DNA from: Faunimonas pinastri
GTDB taxonomy: Bacteria; Pseudomonadota; Alphaproteobacteria; Rhizobiales; Afifellaceae
Assembly (NCBI RefSeq): GCF_900110915.1
Contig: NZ_FOFG01000006.1
Location: 124,001 to 188,000, forward strand
DNA: 64,000 nt
Direction of reading: 5' to 3'
Positions 1 to 10,974 of the stretch are shown piece by piece (within the stretch, counting starts at the first letter, position 1; each line of letters begins with the position of its first letter). Both the position numbers and the translations under genes were made by a program. The notes under the pieces were generated by a model. That model had not been told where the DNA came from. It saw nothing but the letters and a program-made list of their open reading frames with translations, and did not search any database.

Positions 1-201
1 GAGCTCGCCGTCGATTACGAGGCGGAGCCGATCGAGATCGGCTTCAACTCCCGCTACCTCCTCGACATCGCGGGGCAACTGACCAGCGAGGACGCGGTCT
101 TCAAGCTGGCAGATGCGGGCTCCCCGACCCTGATCCAGGACCAGACGGCAGAGGGCACGGAGGCCGATGCGCTCTATGTCCTGATGCCGATGCGGGTCTA
201 A
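1..201 (+). CDS. dnaN: DNA polymerase III beta clamp, C-terminal fragment
   Basis: The window opens inside a reading frame of 66 codons that ends in TAA at 199-201. It encodes the end of the beta sliding clamp, which encircles DNA and tethers replicative polymerase. The residues match the last part of clamp domain III: an IGFNSRYLLD segment and the terminal LYVLMPMRV, which is the classic hydrophobic clamp C-terminus. recF follows 12 bases later, the usual dnaN-recF order near the replication initiation genes. The start and first two domains lie outside the window. Confidence 0.93.
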   Translation, partial: ELAVDYEAEPIEIGFNSRYLLDIAGQLTSEDAVFKLADAGSPTLIQDQTAEGTEADALYVLMPMRV

Positions 202-213
202 GGCGGGGCGCAG

Positions 214-1368
214 ATGAAGGCGGGCCGGATGCCCGATCCGGTCGCGCTGACAAGCCTGTCGCTGACCGATGTGCGGAACTATTCCGGGCTGTCGCTCGGA
301 TTTTCCGCGCGGCTCGTCGCGCTGATCGGGCCGAACGGCGCGGGCAAGACCAATCTCCTGGAAGCGATCTCGCTGCTGACGCCGGGCCGCGGGCTGCGCC
401 GCGCCGCCTTCGAGGCGATCACCCGGCTCGACACCACGGGCGGCTGGGCGGTTTCCGCGATGATCGAGCGGGACGGCGAGGAAACGCGGATCGGCACGGG
501 GTTGGCCGGCATCGACCCCGGTTCGGGCGCCGCGCGCCGTGTCCGCATCAACGGCGCCTCCGCGCCCTCCGCCGAAGCGCTGCTGGAACATCTCCGCCTG
601 CTCTGGCTGACGCCGGCGATGGATGCCCTCTTCACCGGTCCCGCCGGGGATCGCCGCCGCTTTCTGGATCGCCTCGTGCTGACGGTCGACCCCGGTCATG
701 GCCGCCGCGTCAACGACATGGATCGGCTGCTGACGAGCCGCAACCGCCTGCTGGACGAGGGCGCGTCGCCCGCTTATCTCGACGCGGTGGAAGCCCAGCT
801 GGCGGAAAAGGCCGTGGCCGTCGCCTTCGCGCGTGCCGAAACCGTGGCGCTCCTGCAGGCGCGCATCGAGGCGCAGGGGGCGGAAGGCAGCGCATTTCCC
901 AGCGCCGGGCTTTCGATCACCGGCGAGTTCGACGACGCGGTGACCGCCAGCCCGTCCGCGATGCTGGAGGTGAGCTACCGCGATGAGCTTCGCGAAACCC
1001 GCTTCAGGGACCGCGCGGCCGGGCGGACGCTTTCCGGCCCGCATCGCAGCGACCTGTCCGTCACCTTCGCCGCCAAGGCGATGCCCGCCGCGCTTTCCTC
1101 CACCGGCGAGCAGAAGGCGCTGCTGATCGGCATCATCCTCGCCCACGCCGATCTGGTCGCCCGCACCTCCGGCATGACGCCGATCCTGCTGCTCGACGAG
1201 ATTGCCGCCCATCTCGATCCCGGCCGCCGCGCCGCCCTTTTCGCCCGGCTGGAAACCCTCGGGGTACAGGCGTTCATGACGGGAACCGACGCCGACCTCT
1301 TTCGCGACCTGCCGGCCTCATCGGAGCGTTTCGAGGTGGTGGACGGCCATGTCGTCAGGCTAGGATAG
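214..1368 (+). CDS. recF: DNA replication/repair protein RecF
   Basis: RecF is an SMC-like ATPase that helps load RecA at single-strand gaps during recombinational repair. The 384-residue product has Walker A GPNGAGKT at residues 39-46, an ABC/SMC signature SSTGEQKAL near 296-303 and Walker B PILLLDE near 323-329. The SGPHRSDL motif typical of RecF lies just before the signature. Length is normal for the family. I took the ATG at 214, which follows a purine-rich GGCGGGGCGCAG; a second in-frame ATG at 229 is possible. It follows dnaN closely and is probably cotranscribed with it and with the exporter gene starting 3 bases after its stop. Confidence 0.96.
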   Translation: MKAGRMPDPVALTSLSLTDVRNYSGLSLGFSARLVALIGPNGAGKTNLLEAISLLTPGRGLRRAAFEAITRLDTTGGWAVSAMIERDGEETRIGTGLAGIDPGSGAARRVRINGASAPSAEALLEHLRLLWLTPAMDALFTGPAGDRRRFLDRLVLTVDPGHGRRVNDMDRLLTSRNRLLDEGASPAYLDAVEAQLAEKAVAVAFARAETVALLQARIEAQGAEGSAFPSAGLSITGEFDDAVTASPSAMLEVSYRDELRETRFRDRAAGRTLSGPHRSDLSVTFAAKAMPAALSSTGEQKALLIGIILAHADLVARTSGMTPILLLDEIAAHLDPGRRAALFARLETLGVQAFMTGTDADLFRDLPASSERFEVVDGHVVRLG

Positions 1369-1371
1369 GCC

Positions 1372-1986
1372 ATGCATACGCAAGCCCTCCTCGTTTTCAT
1401 GGCGACGCTCTTCGTCGCCGCCGTTGCGCCCGGTCCCGGTGTCGCCGCGATCGTTGCGCGGGTTCTGTCACGCGGTCCCGGCGGCGCGGTCGCCTTCGTG
1501 GCCGGTATCGCTTCCGCCGACCTCGTCTGGCTGACTTTGGGGGTTCTCGGGCTGGCGGTGGTGGCGAAGACCTTCACGGTGCTCTTCCTCGTCATCCGCT
1601 TCGTCGGTGCGGCCTACCTGCTCTATCTCGCCTGGCGCATGTGGAATGCCCCGGCCGAACTGCAGGCTGCACCCGCCCTGCCCGGCGGGACCGACCGGCT
1701 CCGGCTCTATGCGACAGGGTTTTCCGTCAACATGGGCAATCCGAAGGTCATCGTCTTCTATCTGGCGCTGTTGCCGAACCTGGTGGACCTTTCGGCGGTG
1801 ACGACGCTCGCCTATCTCGAACTGATCGTCGCGACGGCCACGGTGCTGGCTCTGGTCTTCGGCTCCTATGTGCTGCTGGCCACCCGCGCCCGGCGGCTCT
1901 TCGAAACGCCGCGCGCCGTGCGACTGCTGAACCGCTCTTCCGGCGTCGTCATGGCGGGCGCGGCCGTCGCGATCGCCACACGATGA
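1372..1986 (+). CDS. LysE/RhtB-family exporter
   Basis: This 204-residue inner-membrane protein belongs to the LysE/RhtB family, which exports amino acids or their analogues. It shows the typical family layout: a hydrophobic N-terminus with the APGPG motif at about residues 20-24, several membrane segments, and a GFSVNMGNPKVIVFYLALLP stretch in the middle, the conserved NPK region. It starts 3 bases after the recF stop, so it is probably read from the same message, although no functional link to recF is obvious. The substrate cannot be told from sequence. A second, diverged LysE-family gene lies at 10315-10974. Confidence 0.88.
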   Translation: MHTQALLVFMATLFVAAVAPGPGVAAIVARVLSRGPGGAVAFVAGIASADLVWLTLGVLGLAVVAKTFTVLFLVIRFVGAAYLLYLAWRMWNAPAELQAAPALPGGTDRLRLYATGFSVNMGNPKVIVFYLALLPNLVDLSAVTTLAYLELIVATATVLALVFGSYVLLATRARRLFETPRAVRLLNRSSGVVMAGAAVAIATR

Positions 1987-2042
1987 GGCGGACCGCGAAC
2001 CCGCCTCGGGTCCGCCGCTGTTAACCTCTATAAGACGAGGCG

Positions 2043-3911
2043 ATGTCGCTGACTGATTCGCCCGCCCCGGAGACCGAGACGCTTTCCCGCCTGTTCAGCT
2101 CCAAGGAGTCCCGCGACGCCCGCAAGGCGCTTCGCCGCCTCTTCGGCTATGACGATTTCCGTCCGGGCCAGGGCGAGGTCATCGAAGCGATCCTCGCCGG
2201 CGAGGATGTCTTTGCCGTCATGCCGACGGGTAGCGGCAAGTCCATGTGCTACCAGCTGCCGGCGGCGCTCGATGGCGGGCTGACCGTCGTCGTCTCGCCG
2301 CTGATCGCGCTGATGCGCGACCAGGTGCGCCAGATGCAGGCGATCGGCATCGCCGCGGCGAGCCTCAACTCGGCCAACGACGAGGCGGAAGGCCGCGAAG
2401 CGTGGCGGCAGCTCGTTTCCGGCGAACTCTCGCTGCTCTTCGTCTCGCCCGAGCGTCTGGCCGGCGAAGGGCTGCTGCAGCGGCTGCGCGAACTCGGCGT
2501 GCGACGCCTCGCCATCGACGAGGCGCATTGCGTCTCCCAGTGGGGACACGACTTCCGCCCGGAATACCGCCAGCTGACCCGCGTTCGCGAAGTGCTGGGC
2601 GATGTGCAGGTCGTGGCGCTGACGGCGACGGCCGACCGCGCCACGCGGGACGACATCGCGGCGCAGCTTTTTCCCAAGCCGCCGAGGAGCTTCGTCCATT
2701 CCTTCGACCGGCCGAATCTCAGTCTTCGCTTTGCGGTGAAGGACCGGCCGCGCTCGCAGATCGCCGACTTTCTCGCCGGCCACAAGGGCGGCAGCGGCAT
2801 CGTCTATGCCGCCTCGCGCGACCGGACGGAGAGCCTCGCCGCGCATCTGGAAACCAAGGGACACCGCGCCCTGCCCTACCATGCCGGGCTGGAGCAGTCC
2901 GTCCGCTCCCGTCATCAGGATATCTTCCTGCAGGAAGACGGTGTGGTGATGGTCGCGACCATCGCCTTCGGCATGGGCATCAACAAGCCCGACGTGCGCT
3001 TCGTCGTCCATGCCGACATGCCGGGCGGGGTGGAGGCCTATTACCAGGAAATCGGCCGCGCCGGCCGCGACGGGCTGCCCGCCGACACGCTGACCCTCTA
3101 CAGCCTTGAGGACATGGCCTTTCGCCGCCGCCAGATCGACGAGAAGGATGTCGATCCCGAGCGCCACCGGGTCGAGCACCAGCGCCTGACGGCGATGACC
3201 GACCTCTGCGAACTCGCCACCTGCCGCCGGCAGGCGCTGCTGGCCTATTTCGGCGAGGAAAGCGGCCCCTGCGGCTCCTGCGACCTCTGCCTCGAAGGCG
3301 CCCGGCTCTACGACGCGCAGACCGATGCGCAGAAGGTGCTCTCCGCCGTGGCGCGCACGGGGCAGCGCTTCGGCGCAGGCCATCTCGCCGACGTGCTGCT
3401 CGGCCAGGAGACGGACGCGGTGAAGCGCCACGGCCATCAGGAGCTCAAGACCTTCGGCGCCGGCAAGGAGCGGAGCCGCCGCTCATGGTCCGCCATCGTG
3501 CGCCAGCTCTTCGCCGCCGGCGCGCTCTCGGAAGCCGGCGAGCACGGCGGCTTCGCCATGACGCAGAAGGGCGTCGACGTGCTGTTCGGCCGCGAGCCGA
3601 TCCGGCTGCGCGTACAGGACGAAAGCACCGCCCGCCGCGACCGCGGGGGCGACCGCAACAACCGCGCCGACGGGCTGGACGGGGAGACGGCGGCGCTCTT
3701 CGAGCATCTCCGCAAACGGCGCCTGCAGCTTGCCCGCGAGGAGAAGGTGGCGGCCTACGTGATCTTCCCCGACCGCACCCTGATCGACATGGCGGAGCGC
3801 AAACCGTTGACGCTGGACGAGATGCGACGGGTGCAGGGCGTGGGCGAGGCGAAGCTTTCGCGCTACGGCGACGCCTTTCTTGAGGCGATCTCGCATTTTT
3901 CCCCGGCCTGA
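2043..3911 (+). CDS. recQ: ATP-dependent DNA helicase RecQ
   Basis: RecQ is a 3'-5' superfamily 2 helicase that processes stalled forks and recombination intermediates. The 622-residue protein has Walker A PTGSGKS at 61-67, the DEAH box (IDEAHCVSQWGHDF) at 159-162, the RecQ-C zinc-binding cysteines (ELATCRRQ and GPCGSCDLC) near 385-415, a winged-helix region, and a C-terminal HRDC domain from about residue 545 with the FPDRTLIDMA core. Length is typical. It sits between recF and gyrB, grouping three DNA-metabolism genes. The upstream 56 bases contain no obvious LexA box. Confidence 0.96.
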   Translation: MSLTDSPAPETETLSRLFSSKESRDARKALRRLFGYDDFRPGQGEVIEAILAGEDVFAVMPTGSGKSMCYQLPAALDGGLTVVVSPLIALMRDQVRQMQAIGIAAASLNSANDEAEGREAWRQLVSGELSLLFVSPERLAGEGLLQRLRELGVRRLAIDEAHCVSQWGHDFRPEYRQLTRVREVLGDVQVVALTATADRATRDDIAAQLFPKPPRSFVHSFDRPNLSLRFAVKDRPRSQIADFLAGHKGGSGIVYAASRDRTESLAAHLETKGHRALPYHAGLEQSVRSRHQDIFLQEDGVVMVATIAFGMGINKPDVRFVVHADMPGGVEAYYQEIGRAGRDGLPADTLTLYSLEDMAFRRRQIDEKDVDPERHRVEHQRLTAMTDLCELATCRRQALLAYFGEESGPCGSCDLCLEGARLYDAQTDAQKVLSAVARTGQRFGAGHLADVLLGQETDAVKRHGHQELKTFGAGKERSRRSWSAIVRQLFAAGALSEAGEHGGFAMTQKGVDVLFGREPIRLRVQDESTARRDRGGDRNNRADGLDGETAALFEHLRKRRLQLAREEKVAAYVIFPDRTLIDMAERKPLTLDEMRRVQGVGEAKLSRYGDAFLEAISHFSPA

Positions 3912-3940
3912 GGCCATTTCGGCCCATTCCGGAGGGCTGA

Positions 3941-6457
<2,517 letters not shown>

Positions 6458-6590
6458 CTACTGTATGGCGCCACTCACTTCATCGAAGCAAATCCTCGAA
6501 TGGGTCGTGACGGAATGAACGGTCGCCGCGAGCCTGGGCGTTGGCGACCCATGTCACTCACGGCGACGGCCCATCATCAATGCGATGGAT

Positions 6591-6974
6591 TTAGTGCCTC
6601 TCGAGCCACCGCTTTGCCGCTTCGAGACTCTTTTCGGGTCCTTCGTTGAACGCGAGCGGCGTGCCGGGAGCGGACCGCCGCACGGCATCTACGATGTTCT
6701 CGAAAACAGGCACGCTGTTGTAGGCCAGGCGGACGCCCCCTCCGATCACGATGCAGTCGTACTTCGCGTCCGACAGGGCGCGCTCGACGACCCCGGCGGC
6801 AGTATCGTCCGGCCGGACCATACATTGCACTCCGGTCCAGCCATAATCCTCGATGCGCTTCAGGCTCGCTTTCGCGCCAGCCCAGATTTTGTCGATATCA
6901 AGCCCGGGCGGCGAACCCGGATCGCTGAAGTCGACGCTGTCGGGATCGTAGCCGATGATAAGGATGCGGGGCAT
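6591..6974 (-). CDS. conserved protein of unknown function, Rossmann-like
   Basis: This 127-residue protein has no family name I can give. The N-terminus MPRILIIGYDPDSVDFSDPG alternates hydrophobic and charged residues like the first strand of a flavodoxin or Rossmann-like fold. A middle strand YDCIVIGGGVRL repeats the pattern. It resembles short conserved hypothetical proteins seen in rhizobia and burkholderias. I see no signal peptide or membrane segment. It lies alone, convergent with gyrB and downstream of, but 113 bases away from, the epimerase gene on the same strand. Function is unknown. Confidence 0.7.
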   Translation of the reverse strand: MPRILIIGYDPDSVDFSDPGSPPGLDIDKIWAGAKASLKRIEDYGWTGVQCMVRPDDTAAGVVERALSDAKYDCIVIGGGVRLAYNSVPVFENIVDAVRRSAPGTPLAFNEGPEKSLEAAKRWLERH

Positions 6975-7087
6975 TTTCCATTTCCATGGTTATAGTGGTT
7001 GAAAACCGCGTCAGGCGGCTCGGGGCATCTGTTCAATCTCCGCTCGCGCAGCCGTCAGTGCCGCTTCCCGGTGGTTGGATGCTCTCC

Positions 7088-7966
7088 TCAAATCCGCGAC
7101 TGATCGAGGTCGTGGACGAGGCGTGAACCGGTTGGCTGCCACTGCATCCTGTTTCGTGTCAGCGCCGAGGAAGCCGGCATGTCCTGCGCGACGAACATTC
7201 CCAGCGGTCCGAAATGCGCCTTCGCCTCATCGGCGCGGAGCGATCGCATCGGTACATTCGCCAGCCTGCCGACCGCCTCGGCGATGACGCGCATCTCCAC
7301 GCCTTCCTCGGCGACCGCATGGAACTTCGCCCCGCGCTCGGGCCGCTCCAGCGCCAGCCGGACCAGGTGTGCGGCATCGGACACGTGGACTGCGGGCCAT
7401 CGGTTTGCGCCGTCGTCCACATAAGCGGACATGCCGGAATGCCGGGCGATCGGGATCAGGCCGGAGACCAGACCCTGCATCACGTTGCTGTGCACCTGCG
7501 CGAGCCGGACTACCATGGCGTTGACCCCGTCTCCTGCCAGCTTGAGCGCGGTCTGTTCCGATCGGCGCGGAAAGGCATAGTCGGCGGGGATGTCGTCATC
7601 TTCGGTGACGATGCGCCCTGGAGCGAGGCCGGCCAGCCCGTTTGGAACGACAAAGGGCTTGGCGGTGTGGGCAAGAGCCTTGCCAATTGCATCAATCGCG
7701 CGCTCGTCGATCGCACAGGTCTCTTCGAACTTCGTGTAGTCGTTGTTGAAGGCCAGATGCACGACCGCGTCGCACCGGCCCACGCCGGTCCGCAAGGCCT
7801 CGTGGTTTTCCATATCTCCGTGCAGCACCAGCGTTCCCAGAGCGGCCAATCGCTGAGTAGCCGCCTCCGAGCGTGCCAACGCAAGCACCTGATGCCCGCC
7901 CTGCAAAAGCTCGCCGATCACCGCCGAACCGAGGAAGCCGCTACCCCCCGTTACAAACACTCGCAT
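7088..7966 (-). CDS. NAD-dependent epimerase/dehydratase-family SDR
   Basis: This is a 292-residue extended or atypical short-chain dehydrogenase. The N-terminal Rossmann motif TGGSGFLG (residues 6-13) binds NAD(P). A VVHLAFNNDY stretch corresponds to the NAD-contact strand, but the catalytic YxxxK pair is not clear in the expected place, so the chemistry is uncertain. The gene is transcribed away from a TetR-family regulator starting 76 bases upstream on the other strand. The shared gap carries two operator-like palindromes, so it is very likely the target of that regulator, as in many TetR-SDR pairs that respond to small electrophiles or aromatics. Confidence 0.83.
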   Translation of the reverse strand: MRVFVTGGSGFLGSAVIGELLQGGHQVLALARSEAATQRLAALGTLVLHGDMENHEALRTGVGRCDAVVHLAFNNDYTKFEETCAIDERAIDAIGKALAHTAKPFVVPNGLAGLAPGRIVTEDDDIPADYAFPRRSEQTALKLAGDGVNAMVVRLAQVHSNVMQGLVSGLIPIARHSGMSAYVDDGANRWPAVHVSDAAHLVRLALERPERGAKFHAVAEEGVEMRVIAEAVGRLANVPMRSLRADEAKAHFGPLGMFVAQDMPASSALTRNRMQWQPTGSRLVHDLDQSRI

Positions 7967-7979
7967 GGAAATGCCTAAT

Positions 7980-7994
7980 TGTCAGTCCCTGCCA
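7980..7994. promoter_or_regulatory. TetR operator-like palindrome, copy 1
   Basis: The 15-base site reads TGTCAGTCCCTGCCA, an approximate palindrome of form TGNCAG-N3-CTGNCA. It lies in the 76-base gap between the divergent epimerase and TetR genes. A mirror-image copy is centred 29 bases away. Confidence 0.6.
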
Positions 7995-8008
7995 GTACGT
8001 AATGCGAT

Positions 8009-8023
8009 TGGCAGGCGCTGACA
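8009..8023. promoter_or_regulatory. TetR operator-like palindrome, copy 2
   Basis: The site reads TGGCAGGCGCTGACA, the same TGNCAG-N3-CTGNCA pattern as the copy at 7980-7994. Together the two form a larger inverted repeat (7979-7994 against 8009-8024, 14 of 16 bases matching). It sits 20 bases before the TetR start codon, suggesting autoregulation. Confidence 0.6.
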
Positions 8024-8042
8024 ATGGGGTTATGAAGACACC

Positions 8043-8600
8043 ATGGTTCAAAGGATCGAGAATGCGCGCGAGCGCTTCGGCAAGGCGGCAATCGAGCTGT
8101 TCCGTACGCGCGGCTACGCATCGACGACGGTTCCGCAGATCGCTGCCGCGGCCGGCCTCACCGAGCGGACGTTCTTCCGCTACTTCATCGACAAGCCCGA
8201 AGTCCTGTTTTGGCGTGCGAACGAGTTCGAGGCAGAGATGGTCCGCGCCATCAACCAAGCCGCCGACGCCCAGCCGCTGGATATTGTCATCAGGGCACTG
8301 GAGGCAGTTGGCTGTTTCTTCGACGACAATCGTGCGGACGTGCTTGCCCGGCAGGCCGTCGTCGCCGCGCATGTCGATTTCCAGGAACGCGAGTTGATGA
8401 AGATGCGCTCGCTCGGGATGGCGATTTGTGCAGCCCTGACGGACCGCAGCATCGAGGGAAAAGCCGCGCGGATGGCGGCGGAAACCGGAATCGTGATCTG
8501 GCGGGTCGCCATCGAACGGTGGAGCGAGGATCCGGCGAGCGGCTTTGTGCATCATGTCCGAGCCTGCACGGAAGACTTGGCGACCGTCGTAACTCGCTGA
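8043..8600 (+). CDS. TetR-family transcriptional regulator
   Basis: This 185-residue repressor has a standard N-terminal TetR helix-turn-helix (ARERFGKAAIELF, then TTVPQIAAAAGLTERTFFRYF at about residues 27-47). The C-terminal ligand-binding part is short and has no recognisable specific subfamily. It is divergent from the epimerase gene, and the intergenic palindromes at 7980-8023 match the spacing expected of TetR operators. I infer that it represses both itself and the epimerase until an unknown ligand releases it. Confidence 0.88.
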   Translation: MVQRIENARERFGKAAIELFRTRGYASTTVPQIAAAAGLTERTFFRYFIDKPEVLFWRANEFEAEMVRAINQAADAQPLDIVIRALEAVGCFFDDNRADVLARQAVVAAHVDFQERELMKMRSLGMAICAALTDRSIEGKAARMAAETGIVIWRVAIERWSEDPASGFVHHVRACTEDLATVVTR

Positions 8601-9347
8601 GGCCAAGTGACCTCGCCAAGAGTTCTGCGGAGAAGACCGTGTTCAACAGGTTGCGGAGCCGGTCGGAGCGAGTATCCGGCCGGACTGCGATATCTTCGGC
8701 GCGGTGGCCCGATCAGGTTTTTGGCTGCGCCTGCAAGGCCGGGGTCAATTCGGGAGAGACGGGGCGCCCCGAGTATTGCGACCAAGAGCGCGTCTCGCAG
8801 AACTCTTTGCATTCAACACAAAGACAAGTGCGTGCCCGGCCGTGCCGGCGATGGAGGCGAAGCGAGACTGTCGGCGATCGGCTCGTAGATCAACAGCCCA
8901 ATCGTAAGATGGGCCGCGAGCCATGAGCGGGCAAATTGACTGCCCCGCGCTTGAAGCGGAGTCATTCCAAGCCCACTCTTGAGCCGCTAGAATGCCAGTC
9001 CTATCTGCCAGCAGAGGCGGCCGGTTGCGGAGACTTCGGCAGCGACATCTCCCACGCTGGGACCGAAGTCGGCAACAGCAGGAAATCTGCCGATATGACC
9101 CGTCATAGGGTTGGGATGCGTGGCCACACGCCGCTTCCTCCTATTAGCCTGATATATCGCCGTACGCGCCCGTACCGCGGAGGCTTCGTCCTGGCGTGGA
9201 CCCTAAGGCGAGTACGGAACGTCGAGGTACCACGCAGTTCCTCCTTACGCCCGGAATGATCGACCAGCACTTCATTGTTCGGCGATGTCGCCCGGTTGCA
9301 TCCCGCCGTAGATCGCATTCCAGTCGACGCCGCCCCGTTTGGTGTCA
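8601..9347. other. 747-base non-coding gap, possibly decayed
   Basis: No convincing gene is visible here on either strand. The short open frames lack family features and plausible ribosome sites. An 8-base inverted repeat, GACTTCGG at 9032-9039 and CCGAAGTC at 9063-9070, is separated by 23 bases. Lying between two regulator genes in an accessory stretch, the gap may be the remains of deleted or degraded genes. That is inference only. Confidence 0.4.
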
Positions 9348-10217
9348 TCAAGCAGCCACCGATGGTCGCGCCATTGTCTCGCGCAGATGGCGGGTGAGCT
9401 CTTCGATCGCTGCACCTCGCGCAGCATGTGCCACATGCAGCGTGATAGCGAAGGACGGCAATTCCGGCAGGCCTGCTTCTGGCGGCAAGATAGCCAAATC
9501 GGCCGGCACGGTCGTGGCGAGCCACGCCGAAACCGCGAGGTCCATGCGCACCGTGGTTCGCGTCGCATCAAGCCCGCCGTTCTCGAACACCGCACGGCTC
9601 GCGCGTTTCTGCCGCGTCAGCGCCTGAAGCACTGGCGGACGGAAAAGGCAGGTCTCGGCTACGAGCGAGAGTGGCAACGGAGTTCGTCCGTGCGCCTGCC
9701 CGCCCCTCGCACCGACCCAGACAAGACGATCGATAGCCAGCGTCTCGCCGCTCTCGGCCCCAAGCGCCTCCTCGACAACAGCCACGTCAAGTTGCCCATC
9801 TCGAATACCGGCCAGGAGGTCCGGTGAAGGCAGGCAAACAAGATCTAGGTCGACCAGCGGGAAGGCTTCGCAATAGCTCTTGAGCGCGGGCCCGAAATGG
9901 CTGGCAATAAGGTCGTACGGCAGCCCGAGCCGCACCGGCCCGGCGACGCCGCCGCCCGCGATCTCGGACCAGATCTCGTCGTTGAGCGCGAGCAGCGTGC
10001 GGGCGCGACCGAGTAGGCGCTCCCCCGCCGGAGTCAGGCGCAGGCCTCGCGGCTCACGCCGGAGCAGCTGGTCACCGACTAATTCCTCAAGCCGGGCAAT
10101 CTGTTGACTGACCGCCCCCTGCGTCAGGTGCAGCACTTGGCTCGCCCCCGTCATGCTATGCTGATCGGCAACGGCAGCGAAAGTGCGAAGCAAGGCGATA
10201 TCGAGGTTTCGTCTCAT
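9348..10217 (-). CDS. LysR-family transcriptional regulator
   Basis: This 289-residue protein has the LysR N-terminal winged helix-turn-helix (LRTFAAVADQHSMTGASQVLHLTQGAVSQQIARLEELVG, about residues 9-47) followed by a periplasmic-binding-fold effector domain. It is divergent from a LysE-family exporter gene whose start is about 100 bases away. A regulator and exporter facing apart is the classical LysG-LysE layout, in which the regulator senses the exported amino acid and activates the exporter. The effector here is unknown. Confidence 0.92.
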   Translation of the reverse strand: MRRNLDIALLRTFAAVADQHSMTGASQVLHLTQGAVSQQIARLEELVGDQLLRREPRGLRLTPAGERLLGRARTLLALNDEIWSEIAGGGVAGPVRLGLPYDLIASHFGPALKSYCEAFPLVDLDLVCLPSPDLLAGIRDGQLDVAVVEEALGAESGETLAIDRLVWVGARGGQAHGRTPLPLSLVAETCLFRPPVLQALTRQKRASRAVFENGGLDATRTTVRMDLAVSAWLATTVPADLAILPPEAGLPELPSFAITLHVAHAARGAAIEELTRHLRETMARPSVAA

Positions 10218-10232
10218 GACGTATTACAACTT

Positions 10233-10249
10233 CTAATTCCCGTGTTTAG
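10233..10249. promoter_or_regulatory. possible LysR-type dyad
   Basis: CTAA and TTAG half-sites are separated by 9 bases in the gap between the divergent LysR and LysE genes. It resembles a LysR-regulator dyad centred on an AT-rich interrupted palindrome. The match is short and could be chance. Confidence 0.35.
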
Positions 10250-10314
10250 CAACATTAGCTTCTGGAGGGCAGATCCGATGGTTAAGGCCAAGCAGGTTTG
10301 ATCGAGTGCCCGTC

Positions 10315-10974
10315 ATGGATGCCCTTCCTCCGCTGCTCCTCTTTGTTCTTGTCGCTACAATCAGTCCCGGCGGAGCCACGACGCTCGCCACAGTCTCCGG
10401 CGCGAACTTCGGCTTTCGACGTTCGCTTCCGCTAATCGCTGGCATCTCACTGGGCCTTGCCTCCATGGCGGCCTTCGCGGCGCTTGGTCTTTCCAGCGTT
10501 CTCCTGGCGGCGCCATCGCTCACCCTCGCGATGAAGGCGGTAGGCTCAGCCTACCTGCTCTGGCTGGCCTGGCAAATGGCGGGTCGAGGGCCGCCGCATC
10601 TTGCGAGCAACGCGCGGCCGATCGGCCTGTTCACGGGCATGTGGGCGGTCTGGCACAACCCGAAGGGCTGGGCGATGACGCTTGGGGCCGCTGCTTCTTT
10701 CTCGGCGCTTGCCAGCGGCCCGGTACGCCTCAGTATGCTGTTGGGCGCAGCGTTCGGAGGGTTCGCCATTCTGTCGCTTACCACTTGGTGCGCGGCCGGT
10801 CTCGTTCTGGCCCGGGCAATGCGCCGCGATGCGCAGTGGCGCATGTTGAACGGCGGCCTTGGAGTGTTGCTCGCGCTTTCGATCTTGCCTATCTGGTTCG
10901 AGACAGTCTCTCAAAGCATGATCCGCCAAGTCTTTGATCTTGCTGACCGTCAGCTAACCGACGTTCTCGTCTAA
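10315..10974 (+). CDS. LysE-family translocator
   Basis: A 219-residue integral membrane exporter of the LysE/RhtB family. It begins MDALPPLLLFVLVATISPGG, in which the usual PGP motif is altered to SPGG. It has six or so hydrophobic segments and a conserved central AVWHNPKGWAMTL region equivalent to the family's NPK motif. I took the ATG at 10315; a GTG at 10306 in the same frame would add three residues. The divergent LysR gene probably controls it. Substrate is unknown, and it is clearly a different paralogue from the exporter beside recF. Confidence 0.85.
   Translation: MDALPPLLLFVLVATISPGGATTLATVSGANFGFRRSLPLIAGISLGLASMAAFAALGLSSVLLAAPSLTLAMKAVGSAYLLWLAWQMAGRGPPHLASNARPIGLFTGMWAVWHNPKGWAMTLGAAASFSALASGPVRLSMLLGAAFGGFAILSLTTWCAAGLVLARAMRRDAQWRMLNGGLGVLLALSILPIWFETVSQSMIRQVFDLADRQLTDVLV

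Noticed and set aside
6521-6549. Possible terminator after gyrB (GGTCGCC and GGCGACC).
   Set aside because: A 7-base stem with a 15-base loop and no T-run is too weak to call.
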